64,000 nucleotides of DNA from Parasponia andersonii. Taxonomy: Eukaryota; Streptophyta; Magnoliopsida; Rosales; Cannabaceae. Below the pieces are notes generated by a model that saw only the letters and a list, made by a program, of their open reading frames with translations, had not been told where the DNA came from and did no database searches. Position 1 is the stretch's first letter, and every line of letters begins with the position of its first letter. The position numbers were made by a program, and so were the translations under genes. The stretch spans positions 364,422-428,421 of the forward strand of contig JXTB01000233.1 in assembly GCA_002914805.1 (NCBI GenBank), written 5' to 3'. This document shows, one piece after another, positions 48,871 to 61,900 of the stretch.

Positions 48871-49426
48871 TGTGTGAGACATGAGACATGCATATAATTA
48901 GCTAACGTTTTGTTAATATTTCAAATAAAAAGATCCAGATTTATGTATTTATTGGCTTAAATCTTCTTCATTAATAATAATCCTTGAGATCAGCCTGGTT
49001 CACTTAGTAATATTAATTTGTTTTAAAAAGTGGTGTTGGTTATATGGACACGACATAGCTTAATTTTTGTTACTTCATAAAGGTAGAGGCACCGCCGCTG
49101 GCAACCATTCAAGTGGGAACGTATGGCGGGTGGCACAAAATCCGGAGTAAGGCTGAGAAAGTGTCGGCACGAGGTTTTGTTTTCTTCTTGCTTTATTACT
49201 CCCTCTCTCTTGAAACTGTCTTTTTATCTCTCTAAACCCACACGCTCTCTCTCTGAAAAAATACCATTTCAACTTATCCCAACTTAAAATACATAAAGAA
49301 AATTTAAAAAAAAAAAATTGAGTGAAACTTCCCAGAAGAAACCAGAACACACTTGGGGGTTTGATTTTTTTTTTCTTTTTTTTTTTTGGAGAGAAAAATT
49401 TCTAAGTTAGAAAGCATATATAGGAA
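48871..49426 (+). other. ABI3 proximal upstream region
   Basis: No ORF of note. The RY core CATGCAT lies at 48887-48893. CT-rich stretches occur at 49200-49250 and a poly-T near 49375. Presumably contains the core promoter and start of the leader, not pinpointed. Confidence 0.4.
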
Positions 49427-49742
49427 ATGATAGACATAACTTCTCTAGATTAGCTTTGCCGGAGTTGAGGCATACATGAGTATATCAACTTTATCTCTTC
49501 GATCTCCGCTGCGTAATACTAAATTATGTTGTATTGATTTCGTGGTTATATATATAGCGTAGAATTGGTTGGTCAGACTTACCCAATTTAATACCTGGAC
49601 GTGTTATAGAGATTAGCGGATAGAGGAAGTACTTTCTTTGCTATATAATTAATTGTTTATGTTATCTTTACTAGTAGTTCTGTTGTTGTTGTTGGTGATA
49701 GATGACCAGATGCTTTATGTTGCTTCTCTGTTAAAGATTTGA
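49427..49742 (+). promoter_or_regulatory. ABI3 leader with three short upstream ORFs
   Basis: Three ATG-initiated short ORFs lie before the ABI3 start: 49427-49453 (8 codons), 49476-49562 (28 codons) and 49659-49742 (27 codons, with a Leu-rich N-terminus). All three end before 49954. A TATATA run at about 49416 could serve a start site just downstream, but the transcription start cannot be placed by eye. Arabidopsis ABI3 is known to have a long leader with short ORFs that lowers expression. The same arrangement here suggests conserved translational control, which is inference. The pyrimidine-rich stretch 49800-49900 is typical of a 5' UTR. Confidence 0.5.
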
Positions 49743-49953
49743 TAGAAAAAGCGGGCCCTTCGACTAGCCTTTTCTCTCTGCTTCCTTAATCAGATACAAA
49801 GCCTCATTTCTCTTGCACTTATCCGTACCACATCTATATCTTCCCCTTTCTAGATACCAAACTATCCTATTTTTCTCTCTCTAAAATCTATCAGAGACCA
49901 ACATAAAACCCTAAAAGCGTTATTTTTATTTATTTATTTTTGAAAAAAAGGAG

Positions 49954-52900
49954 ATGAAGAGCTCCGTTGATACTCAAGGTCAAGATCTAGTACATGCAGG
50001 GGAAGAAATTAAAAGAGAAAATCCTACTGCCTTTGGTGTTATGGAACATCAGGAAGAAGAGATCTGGCTTGAGAACGATCAAGATCAAGATCATGATCAT
50101 CAAGATCTGCTTGATGTGAATGAAGCTTCAATATTCTACAGTGAGTTCCCTCCTCTGCCTGATTTCCCATGCTTGTCGTCATCGTCATCGTCATCATCGT
50201 CGTCGACTCCGGTTCCAGTCAAAGCAATCAACTGCTCGTCCTCGTCTTCCTCCGCATCCTCGTCCTCGTCCTCGTCCGCCGCCTCTTGGGCGGTTCTGAA
50301 GTCGGACGCAGAGGAAGACGCGGACAAGAACCACCACCACCACCACCACCACCACCACTACCACCAAAATCCGTACAATAATAAGCAGCACGAAACCGAA
50401 ACGACACCCTCGGCACTGTCGTCCACGGCGTCCATGGATTTCTCGGAGCAGCCGGGTGGGCTTGAAGGCCACACGGGAATCGACTGCATGGACATGATGG
50501 AGACTTTTGGGTACATGGATCTGCTGGAGACCAACGAGTTCTTCGACTCGTCTTCGATTTTCCAAAACGACAGCGTTGTGGATAATAATTTCCAACAAGA
50601 GCTTTTGGTTCCGCAAGAAGAATTAATAGATCAGCACGAAGAATTGATGATTGTGAAAGATAGCCAGAACGAAGAGATGATGATGCTGATCGAGAGTGAT
50701 GATCAGGAGGAGGAGGAGGATAATAACGTCAATAATAAGGAGCAAGACGACATGGCCATGGTGTTCTTGGAGTGGCTTAGGTCAAACAGAGAGACTGTCT
50801 CGGCGGAGGACTTGAGGAGTGTCAAGATCAAAAAGTCCACCATCGAGTCCGCGGCGCGGCGTCTGGGCGGAGGGAAAGAGGCCATGAAGCAGTTGCTGAA
50901 ACTCGTGCTGGAATGGGTCCAGAAGAATCATCTCCAGAAACGACGCCTCAAAGAAACGTCACCGTTTCGAGGTAATACTGGTGTTAGTAATAACCAATAC
51001 CAATACCAATACCAAGACCCAAACCAAAACCCTAAACCTAATAATAATCTCAGCCCCAACGCCTTCACCCATGATCAGTCAAACAACCCTTGCTTCAGCC
51101 ACTCACCCTGGACTACCTACGATCCGGCCACGATGGTTGCTCCGTCGGCTTACCCTTCTCCGATGGTCGGGTTCATGGGCGTCGACCCGTTTACAAACGG
51201 GTCGGGTTCTAATACAACCAGTAATCTGTACTCGCCGACCGAATACAATACCAACAACATGCTCGACTCTGTTCAAACTTGGCCTCCGTCGCAGTTCGCT
51301 TTAGCGTCTCCGTACACCTCATTTCCGGATAGTAACAGTCTCCAAATAACGACGCCGTCTCCGCACGCACAAGCTTTCGCCGGCTACGGGACTCAATACC
51401 CGTATCAGTATTATCATCACCAAGATGCAGGTGATCAACGGCTGATGAGGTTGGGCTCGTCGGCGACTAAAGAGGCTAGGAAGAAGAGGATGGCGAGGCA
51501 GAGGCGGCTATTGTCCCACCACAGGCATCAGCATCATCATAATCATAATCATAATCATAGCCATCATCACAATCATCATCAGAACCAGAGTCATGTGGAT
51601 AATGTTCAACATGCAAGGCATAATGGGAGCAGTACTGGTAATAGTTGCACCAGCATGGCCCCGGCTCAGCCGAGTCCCAACAACTGGGTTTACTGGCCTC
51701 AGGCTACAGCGGCGGCCGCCGGTGTACATTCTCCGGCGCCGTTGGTCCCTGGGATTTCGGCTGAGGTGCCGCCGTTACAGCCGGTAGATCGTACACAAAC
51801 TCAGCCGCAGAATAGTTATCAGGGACGAATTTCATCGGAAAAGCGTCAGGTCGGTTTGAGTAATGTATTATTATTGTTATTATTATTATTAGTATTGTTA
51901 ATATTTTTTTTTGGGAGGTATTTTTGAGTTATTTATATATGATTGACAATTGGGTAAATGTGTAGGGTTGGAAACCAGAGAAGAACTTGCGGTTTCTTCT
52001 GCAAAAAGTGTTGAAGCAGAGCGACGTGGGTAGTCTCGGAAGAATAGTGTTGCCAAAAGTAATTAACTTTCTTTGGTTAAAACGTTACTGTTTCATTAAT
52101 ATGTTAGAATTATACTACTTTTTTTAATTTAAATTTCAGTCAAAGTACTTTTGTTTTATTTGTTTGGGTTGCTCCTAGTATGTATTAATGCCATGATACA
52201 TTTTTGTTTTGTTTCACTAATTTCAGAAAGAAGCGGAAACACATCTCCCTGAACTGGAGGCCAGAGATGGCATTTCCATTCCCATGGAAGATATTGGGAC
52301 TTCTCGTGTTTGGAACATGCGTTATAGGTATATAATTATTCTACTGTTGATAATCACTTTCTAATTAAGTTATAAAATACCGTCGATTTCATATCTTCAT
52401 CATTCATCCTATTTTTCTACAAGAAATATTTTTTTTTATTTTAAAATTTTTCTTGTATTTGAATGGAGTTACAGGTACTGGCCTAACAACAAAAGCAGGA
52501 TGTATCTACTCGAAAACACAGGTGGGTGTGTAGTACTGATCAATAAAACAGCTTCAAGCAATTAATATCTCCGCAATCAATATTATAATTATGTATGCTT
52601 CCGAATTCTGATATATTTATTAATTTTTTTTCATTTCTCTTTCCTTAGGGGATTTTGTGAGAGCCAATGGACTCCAAGAGGGGGATTTCATAGTCATCTA
52701 CTCGGACATCAAATGTGGCAAATATGTGAGTAGAATCCATAATATATATGTACAATATTCTCCAGTTATATATATATATGAATTTATTAACTTATGTAAT
52801 TGAACTTACTAAAAATTTCAAAACACACTTAGATAGACGGTGTAATGAATTTAACTTCTCTTGAGATATATATATTTGTAGATGATACGAGGAGTGAAGG

Positions 52901-53052
52901 TACGGCAACAGGGTCCCAAATCGGAGAATAAACGGCCGGGAAAGTCGCAAAGAAACCAGCACACAAGCAGTTCAGCTGGGGCCAATAATAATAATGATAA
53001 TTGTAATAATAATGGCTCCTCGTCTTCACCCATCACACACAGAAAACAGTAA
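49954..53052 (+). CDS. ABI3: ABI3, B3-domain transcription factor (ABSCISIC ACID INSENSITIVE 3 / VP1 orthologue)
   Basis: Nuclear transcription factor that activates seed-maturation genes through RY motifs and couples to ABA signalling via bZIP partners. Exons read from GT-AG boundaries with matching phases: 49954-51849, 51966-52058, 52227-52327, 52475-52521, 52649-52725, 52882-53052; 2385 nt, 794 aa. Seen: acidic N-terminus with [12 protein letters not shown] (A1 region), Ser runs (about 75-107), His run (about 126-137); B1 helix region starting [15 protein letters not shown] (about 269-333); B2 basic [13 protein letters not shown] (about 505-520) followed by a His/Asn-rich stretch; B3 domain from [11 protein letters not shown] to RGVKVRQ (about 642-747), including [19 protein letters not shown] and [14 protein letters not shown]. 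It is longer than the roughly 720-residue Arabidopsis protein because of low-complexity expansions. The start is the first in-frame ATG, and three uORFs precede it. No frameshift or lost core residue is seen, so the gene looks intact. Confidence 0.97.
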
Positions 53053-53562
53053 AGTTAAAAGCACAGGATCACGACCAACCTCTCGCTTTCTCTCTCCTAC
53101 ATGCGTGAAGACAAGTAGACGAATGAACGGTCAGGCTTTTAAGGGGTTGGCTGGAATATAGTTTTATATATTCCATGACCACATCTCCCTTCTTTAGCTT
53201 GCATGTCCGTTAATGCCTTTTGTTTCCGACTCAAAACTCATGATCTGAAACAATTTTATAATAAGCAGGTTTTATACCATGACCGTAATATGTAAGCTAT
53301 TGCTCCGGAGAGTACTGCATGGGAATATTTAGGTACAGTATAATTATTTTTAAGGGTAGATTTTGAGGAGCACTGTATGTTTCGTGGGGTGTATAATTAT
53401 GATCACGTAATGGATCGGTGCGGATCGATTCACAAAATATATATGTACTGTTGTATAATCCTTGTTGTGAATTATATTATGTGCATGAGAATTGATGTTC
53501 TAAACTATGCTTGTTCCTTAAAAAGTAAAACCGATCGATCATATTGTTTTGTGCCAATCAGA

Positions 53563-53598
<36 letters not shown>
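53053..53598 (+). other. ABI3 3' untranslated and downstream region
   Basis: AT-rich, without a convincing ORF. Polyadenylation site not identifiable by eye. Ends in a (TA)n tract at 53571-53598. Confidence 0.5.
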
Positions 53599-53868
53599 GG
53601 GTACCATTCTAGTAGGTATCTTTTTTTTAGCTATTCATAAGTATCAATTTAGTTAATGAAATTAACTAAAATTTAGTATGCACATTTATTTAGTTAATGA
53701 AAATTTAGCATGCACATTTTTTTATTGAGAGAACATTAATGATACACGTCTTTTCATGTACTTCATTGTAGCCATTGGATCAACATTAGATGGTAATCTG
53801 ATCACCATTAGATGGTAATCCGTACTTACCCATAGGTTAAAATAAAAAAAATACCTATTGGATTGGCA
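53599..53868. mobile_element. Small MITE-like element inserted in a (TA)n tract
   Basis: Inverted ends ACCATTCTAGTAGGTATC (left) and GCCAATCCAATAGGTATT (reverse complement of right), both followed by poly-T. TA microsatellite lies on both sides. About 270 bp, no ORF. Confidence 0.5.
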
Positions 53869-53878
53869 ATATATATAT

Positions 53879-56139
53879 ATAACCATCCTCATATAACTAC
53901 TTAGTAAGTTTACAGTTCTTGACTAAATAATTAAATAAGGAAAGAATATTAACAGAGTCTAAACATCCACTAGAGATTAAGAGCTGAATGGCATACACAA
54001 GCTGTACAACTTGTTTATTCATCAAGACGACTACCTCAAATAGTCAATACCTGAAAATGGGAGAAGTAGGGGGGTGAGTATTCACATGCTTAGTAGAAAT
54101 TCAATTACTTTTTTGAATGGATGCAATTTTACTAAACTTACATGGTTAATATCTAATTTTTAAAATCCATTTATAAACCAAGTTTATAAAATAATTGGTG
54201 TTCAGAATAATCATTGATTCAAAATCAAAACTAAACTATATCATTATACATATCATAAATCATATTATCCTATAAGTTCACATCTTCTCATCACGAATCA
54301 AAATAACTTGTACTATGTATACTAAGTACTCTCTGTTTGATACCTATCCCAGAAACCTGAAGGGACACCCATGTATCTAAGCCTAATGAACCGAAGTGGC
54401 AACTGAATTCCTATGCCTACCGAGTGGGAATAATCAGAAAAACTCTATGCGAGTTTACAGGCTCTTACTGAGGGTAAGGATACTAGCCACCCACTAAACA
54501 CCGCAATGCCTTAGATTTATCTCATGTGTGATCATATGGTATGTACAATATTTAACAATTCAAAATAACCATACATCAAACAATTAATCAATTCATGCTT
54601 TAAAATCTCGCTTGGCATTATCCTGAGATTTACTATAACATGGACAGCGCACCGCTATTTTACTCCGCTATCATAATGTAATAATGAGTATAAAAAGCCA
54701 CACAGCCTAATCCCAGTATAATCCAAACACGTTTCAACAATTTATCAAATTATCATAAAATCATGATTTTTCATAAATAAATTTTAATGCAATTAAAATC
54801 CAATATATATATATATATATATATAAATCAGGTAATTGAACCCCAACCCTGAACTAGAAATAATACCAAGTCAATGACACTTGAAAAAACTTCTGTTGGT
54901 CACTTGGGTGTTCGAATGACAGTTTTTGGATCCCGATAAGTGCACTTGAAAAAGTAACTTTTCCACCAGAATCTCAAATAGAGAAACGATAGTCACCACT
55001 GAATTTAGAGCACAAAAAAATGCTAGGTTAGAAATACATCTTGTCAAAAATAGGTCCTAGTGCGAGACCAATCCGTGACAAACAAAATGGTACAATTTAC
55101 GAGCCACGAAATTTCATTTTTCGTGTCACTTTAATATATAGACATATTGTATATCAAAATTCATCTCTCGACCTTACTGAGTCTAAATTCAAAGTCAAAA
55201 TTCAGTTTTGAGGTCCTGAACATTAATTGGGCTTCAAAATCCAAAAATTACATAAATACCACTTTTTATAAATATTTAGAAAAATATCATATTTTTCTAG
55301 TTTAAAATTATCGCACTTTCGAATACCTTTCTAACTTTTACCAATTTAGAAAGTCATTAATTTCCTATTCATAGTCCAAGGCCCATTCTCAAAGTTTAAC
55401 GAACTTTTTAGCCCATATTATATAAGTTTATAAAAATACCATTTTTGAAAAAATAGTTTGTAAATACCATTTTTTCCAAACGATTTTCTCACAAATCACT
55501 CATCTGCACTTCATAACTCAACAACCATAATCATGACTATAATCATACAATTATGCCTCAAAGTTTCATGATTAAAACTTGATGTTTATAAAAATAATTA
55601 TTTAAATATCACATTTTTATTATAGAAATGGCAAAAAAAGATCAAAAACTCACCAAAACTAATTTGGGGCGAAGTGAAGGAAACCACCCATGTGGTTTGA
55701 TTGGGGACGTTAAGAAATGGGGTCACGTGCTAGCGGTGAGACCAAGGGGAAGTCATCGGCGACTTTTGGCAAGAAAAATCTTGCCAGAGACGGAAATTTT
55801 GAAGACCCAAATCTCAACGACTGGAGCTCTATTTCAGGCGAGACTTGCCGAGTTTTGCTCTTCTCGCTCTAACGAGCAAGGTAGAGCAACGCGTCGAATC
55901 AATGGTGGTGACATTCAGTGGTGTTGGAGCTCAACAGTTTCGGGCAGTTTTAGTGAATTTCGGGGACCACATATGAGAAAAAGGCAAATAAGAGGTCCTT
56001 TTATGCAATTCTTACAATTGTAGCTCCTTATTTTAAAATTTTTGATATTTTGTTTATTTTAATACGAAAATAGATATTTACGAGTTTGCCACTACTTTGA
56101 AATTTACTCATTTGTCCTTTTAAATATTAGGTTTTTATA
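53879..56139 (-). repeat. 3' LTR, truncated, of the non-coding element
   Basis: Aligns with 59306-63335 of the other LTR (without the nested insert) from AACCATCCTCATATAAC on. It lacks the first 340 bp or so. The inner end reads TATAAAAACC on the minus strand, where TGTAAAAAC is expected. The ORF at 55628-56023 is antisense to the element and is echoed by a shifted relative at 62923-63189, so it is LTR sequence rather than a gene. Confidence 0.75.
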
Positions 56140-58962
56140 TCCTCTCCTCTTGAAAAGAATTTTGTCTTGAAATTCAAATACATTACAAGAAGTACGAGAG
56201 AATGAATAAGAAATAATGGTTAGTCGGATAGTGAACCATATATTTTCCACTAAGTGTTAGAATCTCGACAATATTTCGATATCGAACAAGGCATGAGCTA
56301 AGAGGTATACAAAGTTATATGGAATCATAAGATGACCCATCAATAGATACGAGGTCATCGACACAAGAAAAAGAGATTAGTGTCCTTAAGTCAATACATA
56401 TAAGAGGAGTGGTCACAATAATCAAGATTAAGAATCAATAAAGCAAGACTCTTATAATCTGAGTATTGATTGTTAGGCATCTAACTAGAGTAATAGATCA
56501 AATGTCAAATACATATAATATCGTTCCCCTGATTATACCATAACAATTTCACACTAGGACAATCTCATTTATCTGTATCTAGAACTCGGTCCCAAACAAT
56601 CACTGAGTTTAAAAACTCTAACAAGGTTATGAATAGAAGTTATTACCTTTGTGTTATACCGCACAAGTTAGACAGATTCAAAGGTTGGATACCACAATAA
56701 GAAAATAATGACATAGGTCATTTATTGTTCCTCATAACTGGTGAGAAATAACTGAGTATACCCAACATCTCTAGTCAAGTACAAGACTAGAATCAAGACA
56801 AAATAGAAATCTCTAACAATGGAGTTTATAGCACAAGTACTAATTCAAGCATATAAAATGCTAGTATCCATATAATATATATATATAGCTCAAAAAATTT
56901 CCAAGTCTTTATAAGTCTTCTACAAAATACATAATTATAACAATAATCCCAAAATATCAATCACCTTTAAAGACTTTATAAGTCTTTGATACAAGGGAAA
57001 ATCATATAGAAATGACTCGATATTCAATATACATAATTAACAATACCGTAATGCACTCAAAATAAAGTTTCAATAGAACAGGCCATTTCCATGACAATGC
57101 TTGTCTCCTATCAAATCTCATTTTATTTTTAAGTCGAAAACATTTTGAAGATATTTTTGAAATCATGCAATACAAAATCAGGAGTCTAAAAGAATAGTAT
57201 ACTAATTCACAATAAGGTTTTACCTTGGCCATAGGTAGACCAAATCTAAACTCCAAGTATTCATTTTGAAAATATAATAGGAAGAGTTTGACAATTCTCT
57301 ATACAAACCTATAAATACATTATTTTCAAATATCATCATTTATGCTACCACAATGATGCTTTAGTTCAACACAAAGCAAGTAATAAGTCTCAAACTCAAC
57401 TTAATATTAATAACTTCAATTATAATTTTCACTCATAATAGAATTTGTCAATTTCCCCTTTAATCACAGTTAATATGATTTCTTAAAATCCCAATTTCCC
57501 AAAAGTTTTAAAACATTTTTCATATATCCAAGAGATACAAAGCATATTCCTTTAACTGGTATATCACATATACAAACATATTTCCATAATTCTTTATTTA
57601 TGAAAAACTCTAGGTATGACTTACTTAGTAAGGCTATCTTTGCGTTTTATAACTTTGAAGTCACTTCACTATAACAATTTTATTAAAAATGGTTTTGAAA
57701 AATATTTTTAAGATAGAAATTTTATAAAACGTTTGACAAAAATAGTAGAATGTGTCATAGTTACACTTTTTGATCTAAGTAAATAAACAATATATATATA
57801 TATATATATATTATTATATATATATGTACTTTGAAAGTCTTACCCAACTTGTCCAGTATATTTCTAGAAAATAACCTTTTTATATAACCAACAAATTTTA
57901 AACATTTCCAATCCCAAGAATCTTTTTAAAAAAATAACGTAGTTTATGTTCTCAAAGGAAATGCCACACATTAAACCATGTAAGAAAGTTCTATGTCTGA
58001 TTAAATTACCAATAACCAAATAATTTCTTACCTAAGGATTACAAGGTTAACATGTTCAGAAAGAAAATATAAGACCGAATGAAAATCAAATCTAGATACG
58101 CAAATCCATTTTTTAATTAGCGATTTTTTCGTCTTTTTAATCATGAAAAATATTCTAATTTCAAAAGTTTCATTTTGAAAAGATAAATAAACTAGGCATG
58201 CGACTATCAAAGAGACAAAACAATTTATTACAAGTAAACAACTTACAAGGAAATGTAATCATAATTGATTAATTTAAACAAGACTAAATAATCAAAGAAT
58301 CTCAAATAAAATTAAATCATTCACTCTACCTATGCACAATTAATGTCAAGTGAATCTAATACAATACTACATTTAAGTAAACTCAATATATCATACCAAT
58401 TTATCAATCTACAAACAACATGATATACAAAAAGCATCATCAACTTAAACATTTTAACATGAACACTATTATCATTTATTCAAACTGAGTAATTTAAAAG
58501 TATACCCAAAGTCGAGGAATTAACATCACAATCTCATACATACAAATGAAGTCAACCCACGTCAATCAAGATACAAGACACCGAGTTGTTATCTCAGAAC
58601 CTAAGAGGTTTATATAGCTTATCATTGTAATGGACATAAAAGTATAAGAATGAATGTCTACTTAAATCAGAGAATGTTGATAGAGGTAGAATTCACTAGT
58701 CCTGTATCAATCTCTACACCTCTAAGACGAATTTCAAGGGTATAATTATCCCAAAGATACCAAAGTTACACTCTAGGAAGGTGAATGAAAGATTCAGAAT
58801 GAATCAGAGAAAAAACCATATATTTAACAAATTCCGAAGTGATGTATGAGGAATTTATCAAATACTTTTCTAAAATCATTTATATATATATATATATATA
58901 TATTAAAATATCACAGGTAAGATCCCAAACGGATCTAAAGCCTAAAGCTCTGATACTATTTC
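56140..58962. other. Interior of the non-coding element
   Basis: 2.8 kb of AT-rich DNA without recognisable protein. Microsatellites at 57788-57826 and 58882-58903. The minus-strand ORFs at 57002-57256 and 58028-58210 resemble nothing. Between the polypurine tract (left) and primer site (right, 58946-58960). Confidence 0.6.
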
Positions 58963-61900
58963 TATCACGACCAAAAATCCAGAGTCGTGGCTTTTGGTAA
59001 TTTTACATGAAAATATAATAAAATATTAATTTTATAATATTTAGAAGAAATCAAGTATTAAATAATCTTATTTTGGTCCTCAAATCATTATAAATTCCAT
59101 AATCATTAAAACTCTTATAAGTTTTAATTACTTAAGAAAAATACCTATCAAAATTTAAGAATTTATTTTTTAGCTATCTCATTAGAAAACTTGTTGAAAT
59201 GTCATAGACTTTATTAAATTAAGTTTAATTGAAATCTTTAGTTCAATATCTAAAATAGGTTACATAAAATCACTTACAATCTTAAGTTCTTAATTTAATA
59301 TCAAAACCATCCTTATACAATCACTTAGTAAATTTACAATTTTTGGCTAAATAATTAAATAAAGAAAGAATATTAACAAAGTCTAGACACCCACCAGGGA
59401 TTAAGAGCTAAATGGCATACACAAGCTGCATAACTTGTCTATTTATCAATATGACTACCTCAAATAGTAAATACCTAAAAGTGGGAGAAGTAGGGAGAGT
59501 GAGCATTCACATGCTCAGTAGAAATTCAATTACTTTTTTAAATGGATACAATTTTACAAAACCTGTATAGTTAAAACCTTTTTTCCAAAATCCATTTATA
59601 AACTAAGTTTATATAACAATGGTGTCCAGAATAATCACATATTCAAAATCAAATCTAAACCACATCATTGTATATATCATAAATCATCTCATCCCATGAG
59701 CTCACATCCTTGCACCACGAACCAGAATAACTTGTACTACGTGTACTAAGTACTCTCTGCCTGATATATATGTCTAAGACTCATATGTCTAAGACTACTT
59801 AACCAAAAGGACAACTGAATGCCTATGCCTAGTAAGAAGGAATAAAGAGAAAAACTGCACGTGGGTTTACGAGTTCTCACTGAGGGTAAGGATAAGAGCC
59901 TCCCTACTAAACACCGTGACACTTAAGATGTATCTCATATGTAATCCTATGGTATGTACAATATTTAATAGTTTACAATAATCATGCATCAAGGAATTAA
60001 TCAGTTCATGCTTTAAATCTCGCTTGGCATTATCCTAGGATTTACTGTAACATGGTTAGCACACTCTGTTTTTACCCTATAATCACAATGTAATAATAAG
60101 TATAAAAATTCACACAGCCTAACTGCTGGTGTTAGCTGGAATAAATTTCCAGAAAATATTTTCATAAAATTATTTTCAAGAACACTATAGTTTTATAAAA
60201 TTAAGAAACGCAGCGAAATTGGTCGTTTAAAATTTTTCTTTTTACAAAATGTTTCGGATCGTGATCTAATATAAATTAACTGTTGATCTAGACAAGAATA
60301 ATACTCGGATTTGCTCCACAACCTTCTTGTCTTCACGTCTAATCTCGAAAGCCATTTGATTGATCCGGTGGGTGGTCACCTTCTTGATTCCCAACAAAGA
60401 GATCTGCAGATGAACAAGAAGACAACCTCCTCGAACTGATTTCTCCGGGATGGACGAAACACCAAGGACAGTGAATCCCTAGTGGTGGCTGATTTTCTCT
60501 GCTCTCTCTCTCTCTCTCTCTGTTTTTCTGTGACACTCTCTTCTCAAGGGGATGTTTCACATGTAATAGTTGTGTCTGGTTGCTAGAGAACTTTTCTCTT
60601 AACTATAGAGAGATTAGTAAACCCTAATGGGCTTATTGGGTTTGTTGGGCTCAACTGATCATCAAATAACTATTGGGCTTTAATTTGAGTTAGACAGGAG
60701 ACCAGATAGATCCATAAAACCCAAGCTCTAATAGACCATATACCCACTATCATAATTAACTCTTAATTATGATTGGGCCTTGTCCATTAATATTAGGACA
60801 CACCACTATAAGCCCAATATTGAACTTTTGAACTAAATGTTATTTATTTTCTGTAAAGCTTATTAACAATTAATTAGCTTGATCCATTTAGCATATACTA
60901 TACTTGTAGACATACCCCAAATGTAATGTCGTACTAGTAGGGTAAAATTACCGTATTACCCCTCTAGTACATATTTATCTTTGAGTTGTCATTTTCATCT
61001 AATGGATAATAGTTGACTATGGTGTTTGTATCTACTTATACTAACACAGTCAAATTCACATAGTGAATACCAGAGCCTTAGTTTATATTATCCAAATACT
61101 TGAAAAAATTCAAAGTGACATCATATCCATGGTGTCCATTATGAAAAACGTTCTACACATTTCATATACCTTATCTTTCAAGATATCAGAGTTCGAACCA
61201 TAAATCGGAACTAGTCCTTTAGTAACTCAAAAAGACAAAACGCATGATAGTAAGTTCGTTAATCAGTAGGATTAAAGTCTTCTACAATAGTGCTAGATTA
61301 GTAAAATTAGAAATTTGAGTTACGACACTTAACCTCAAATTCTAATTCACTAAGTCTTGTTTGATGCTGTTATAACTTTCTTATAACACACTAGTGTTTC
61401 TATCTGAAGACTCACTTCGATAATCAGAGACTTCATTAATTAAATAGACAACACTACATTCTATGGCATAGTAAAGTATTCCATCTTCAATATACAGAAT
61501 GTGAACAATTTAATTTAGACATAATGAAATAAATAATATAATGTCTCCCATATATGATCTCATCATACGAATAATTCCTTATTACTCATTTCATGTCTTA
61601 GAATCTTTTATATGTTTGCATAAGATAAACATACACATCACATATATATCAATGGGACATAAATGAAATAGAAATTCATAATATGGAATTTATTATAACA
61701 AATAGATACTAAATAATCCAATAAATATTATTCATAATGTCTAAATAATAAACTGCTTTATAGAATATTATTCCAACACTAACCCCAGTATAATCCAGTC
61801 ATGTTTCAATAATTTTTCAAATCGTCATAAAATCATGACTTTCATAAATAAATTTTAGTACAATTAAAATCTAACACAGATATAAAAATTTGGTAATTGA

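Noticed and set aside
50136..50885. Several ORFs antisense or out of frame across ABI3 exon 1
   Set aside because: Shadows of the Ser and His codon repeats of ABI3.
51011..51035. Telomere-like AACCCTAAACC words
   Set aside because: Only a short stretch encoding an Asn/Gln/Pro-rich part of ABI3, not a telomeric repeat.
55628..56023. Open frame of 131 codons with an ATG and a relative at 62923-63189
   Set aside because: It lies antisense inside an LTR, and the second copy is frame-shifted and shorter. No known domain; best explained as LTR sequence.
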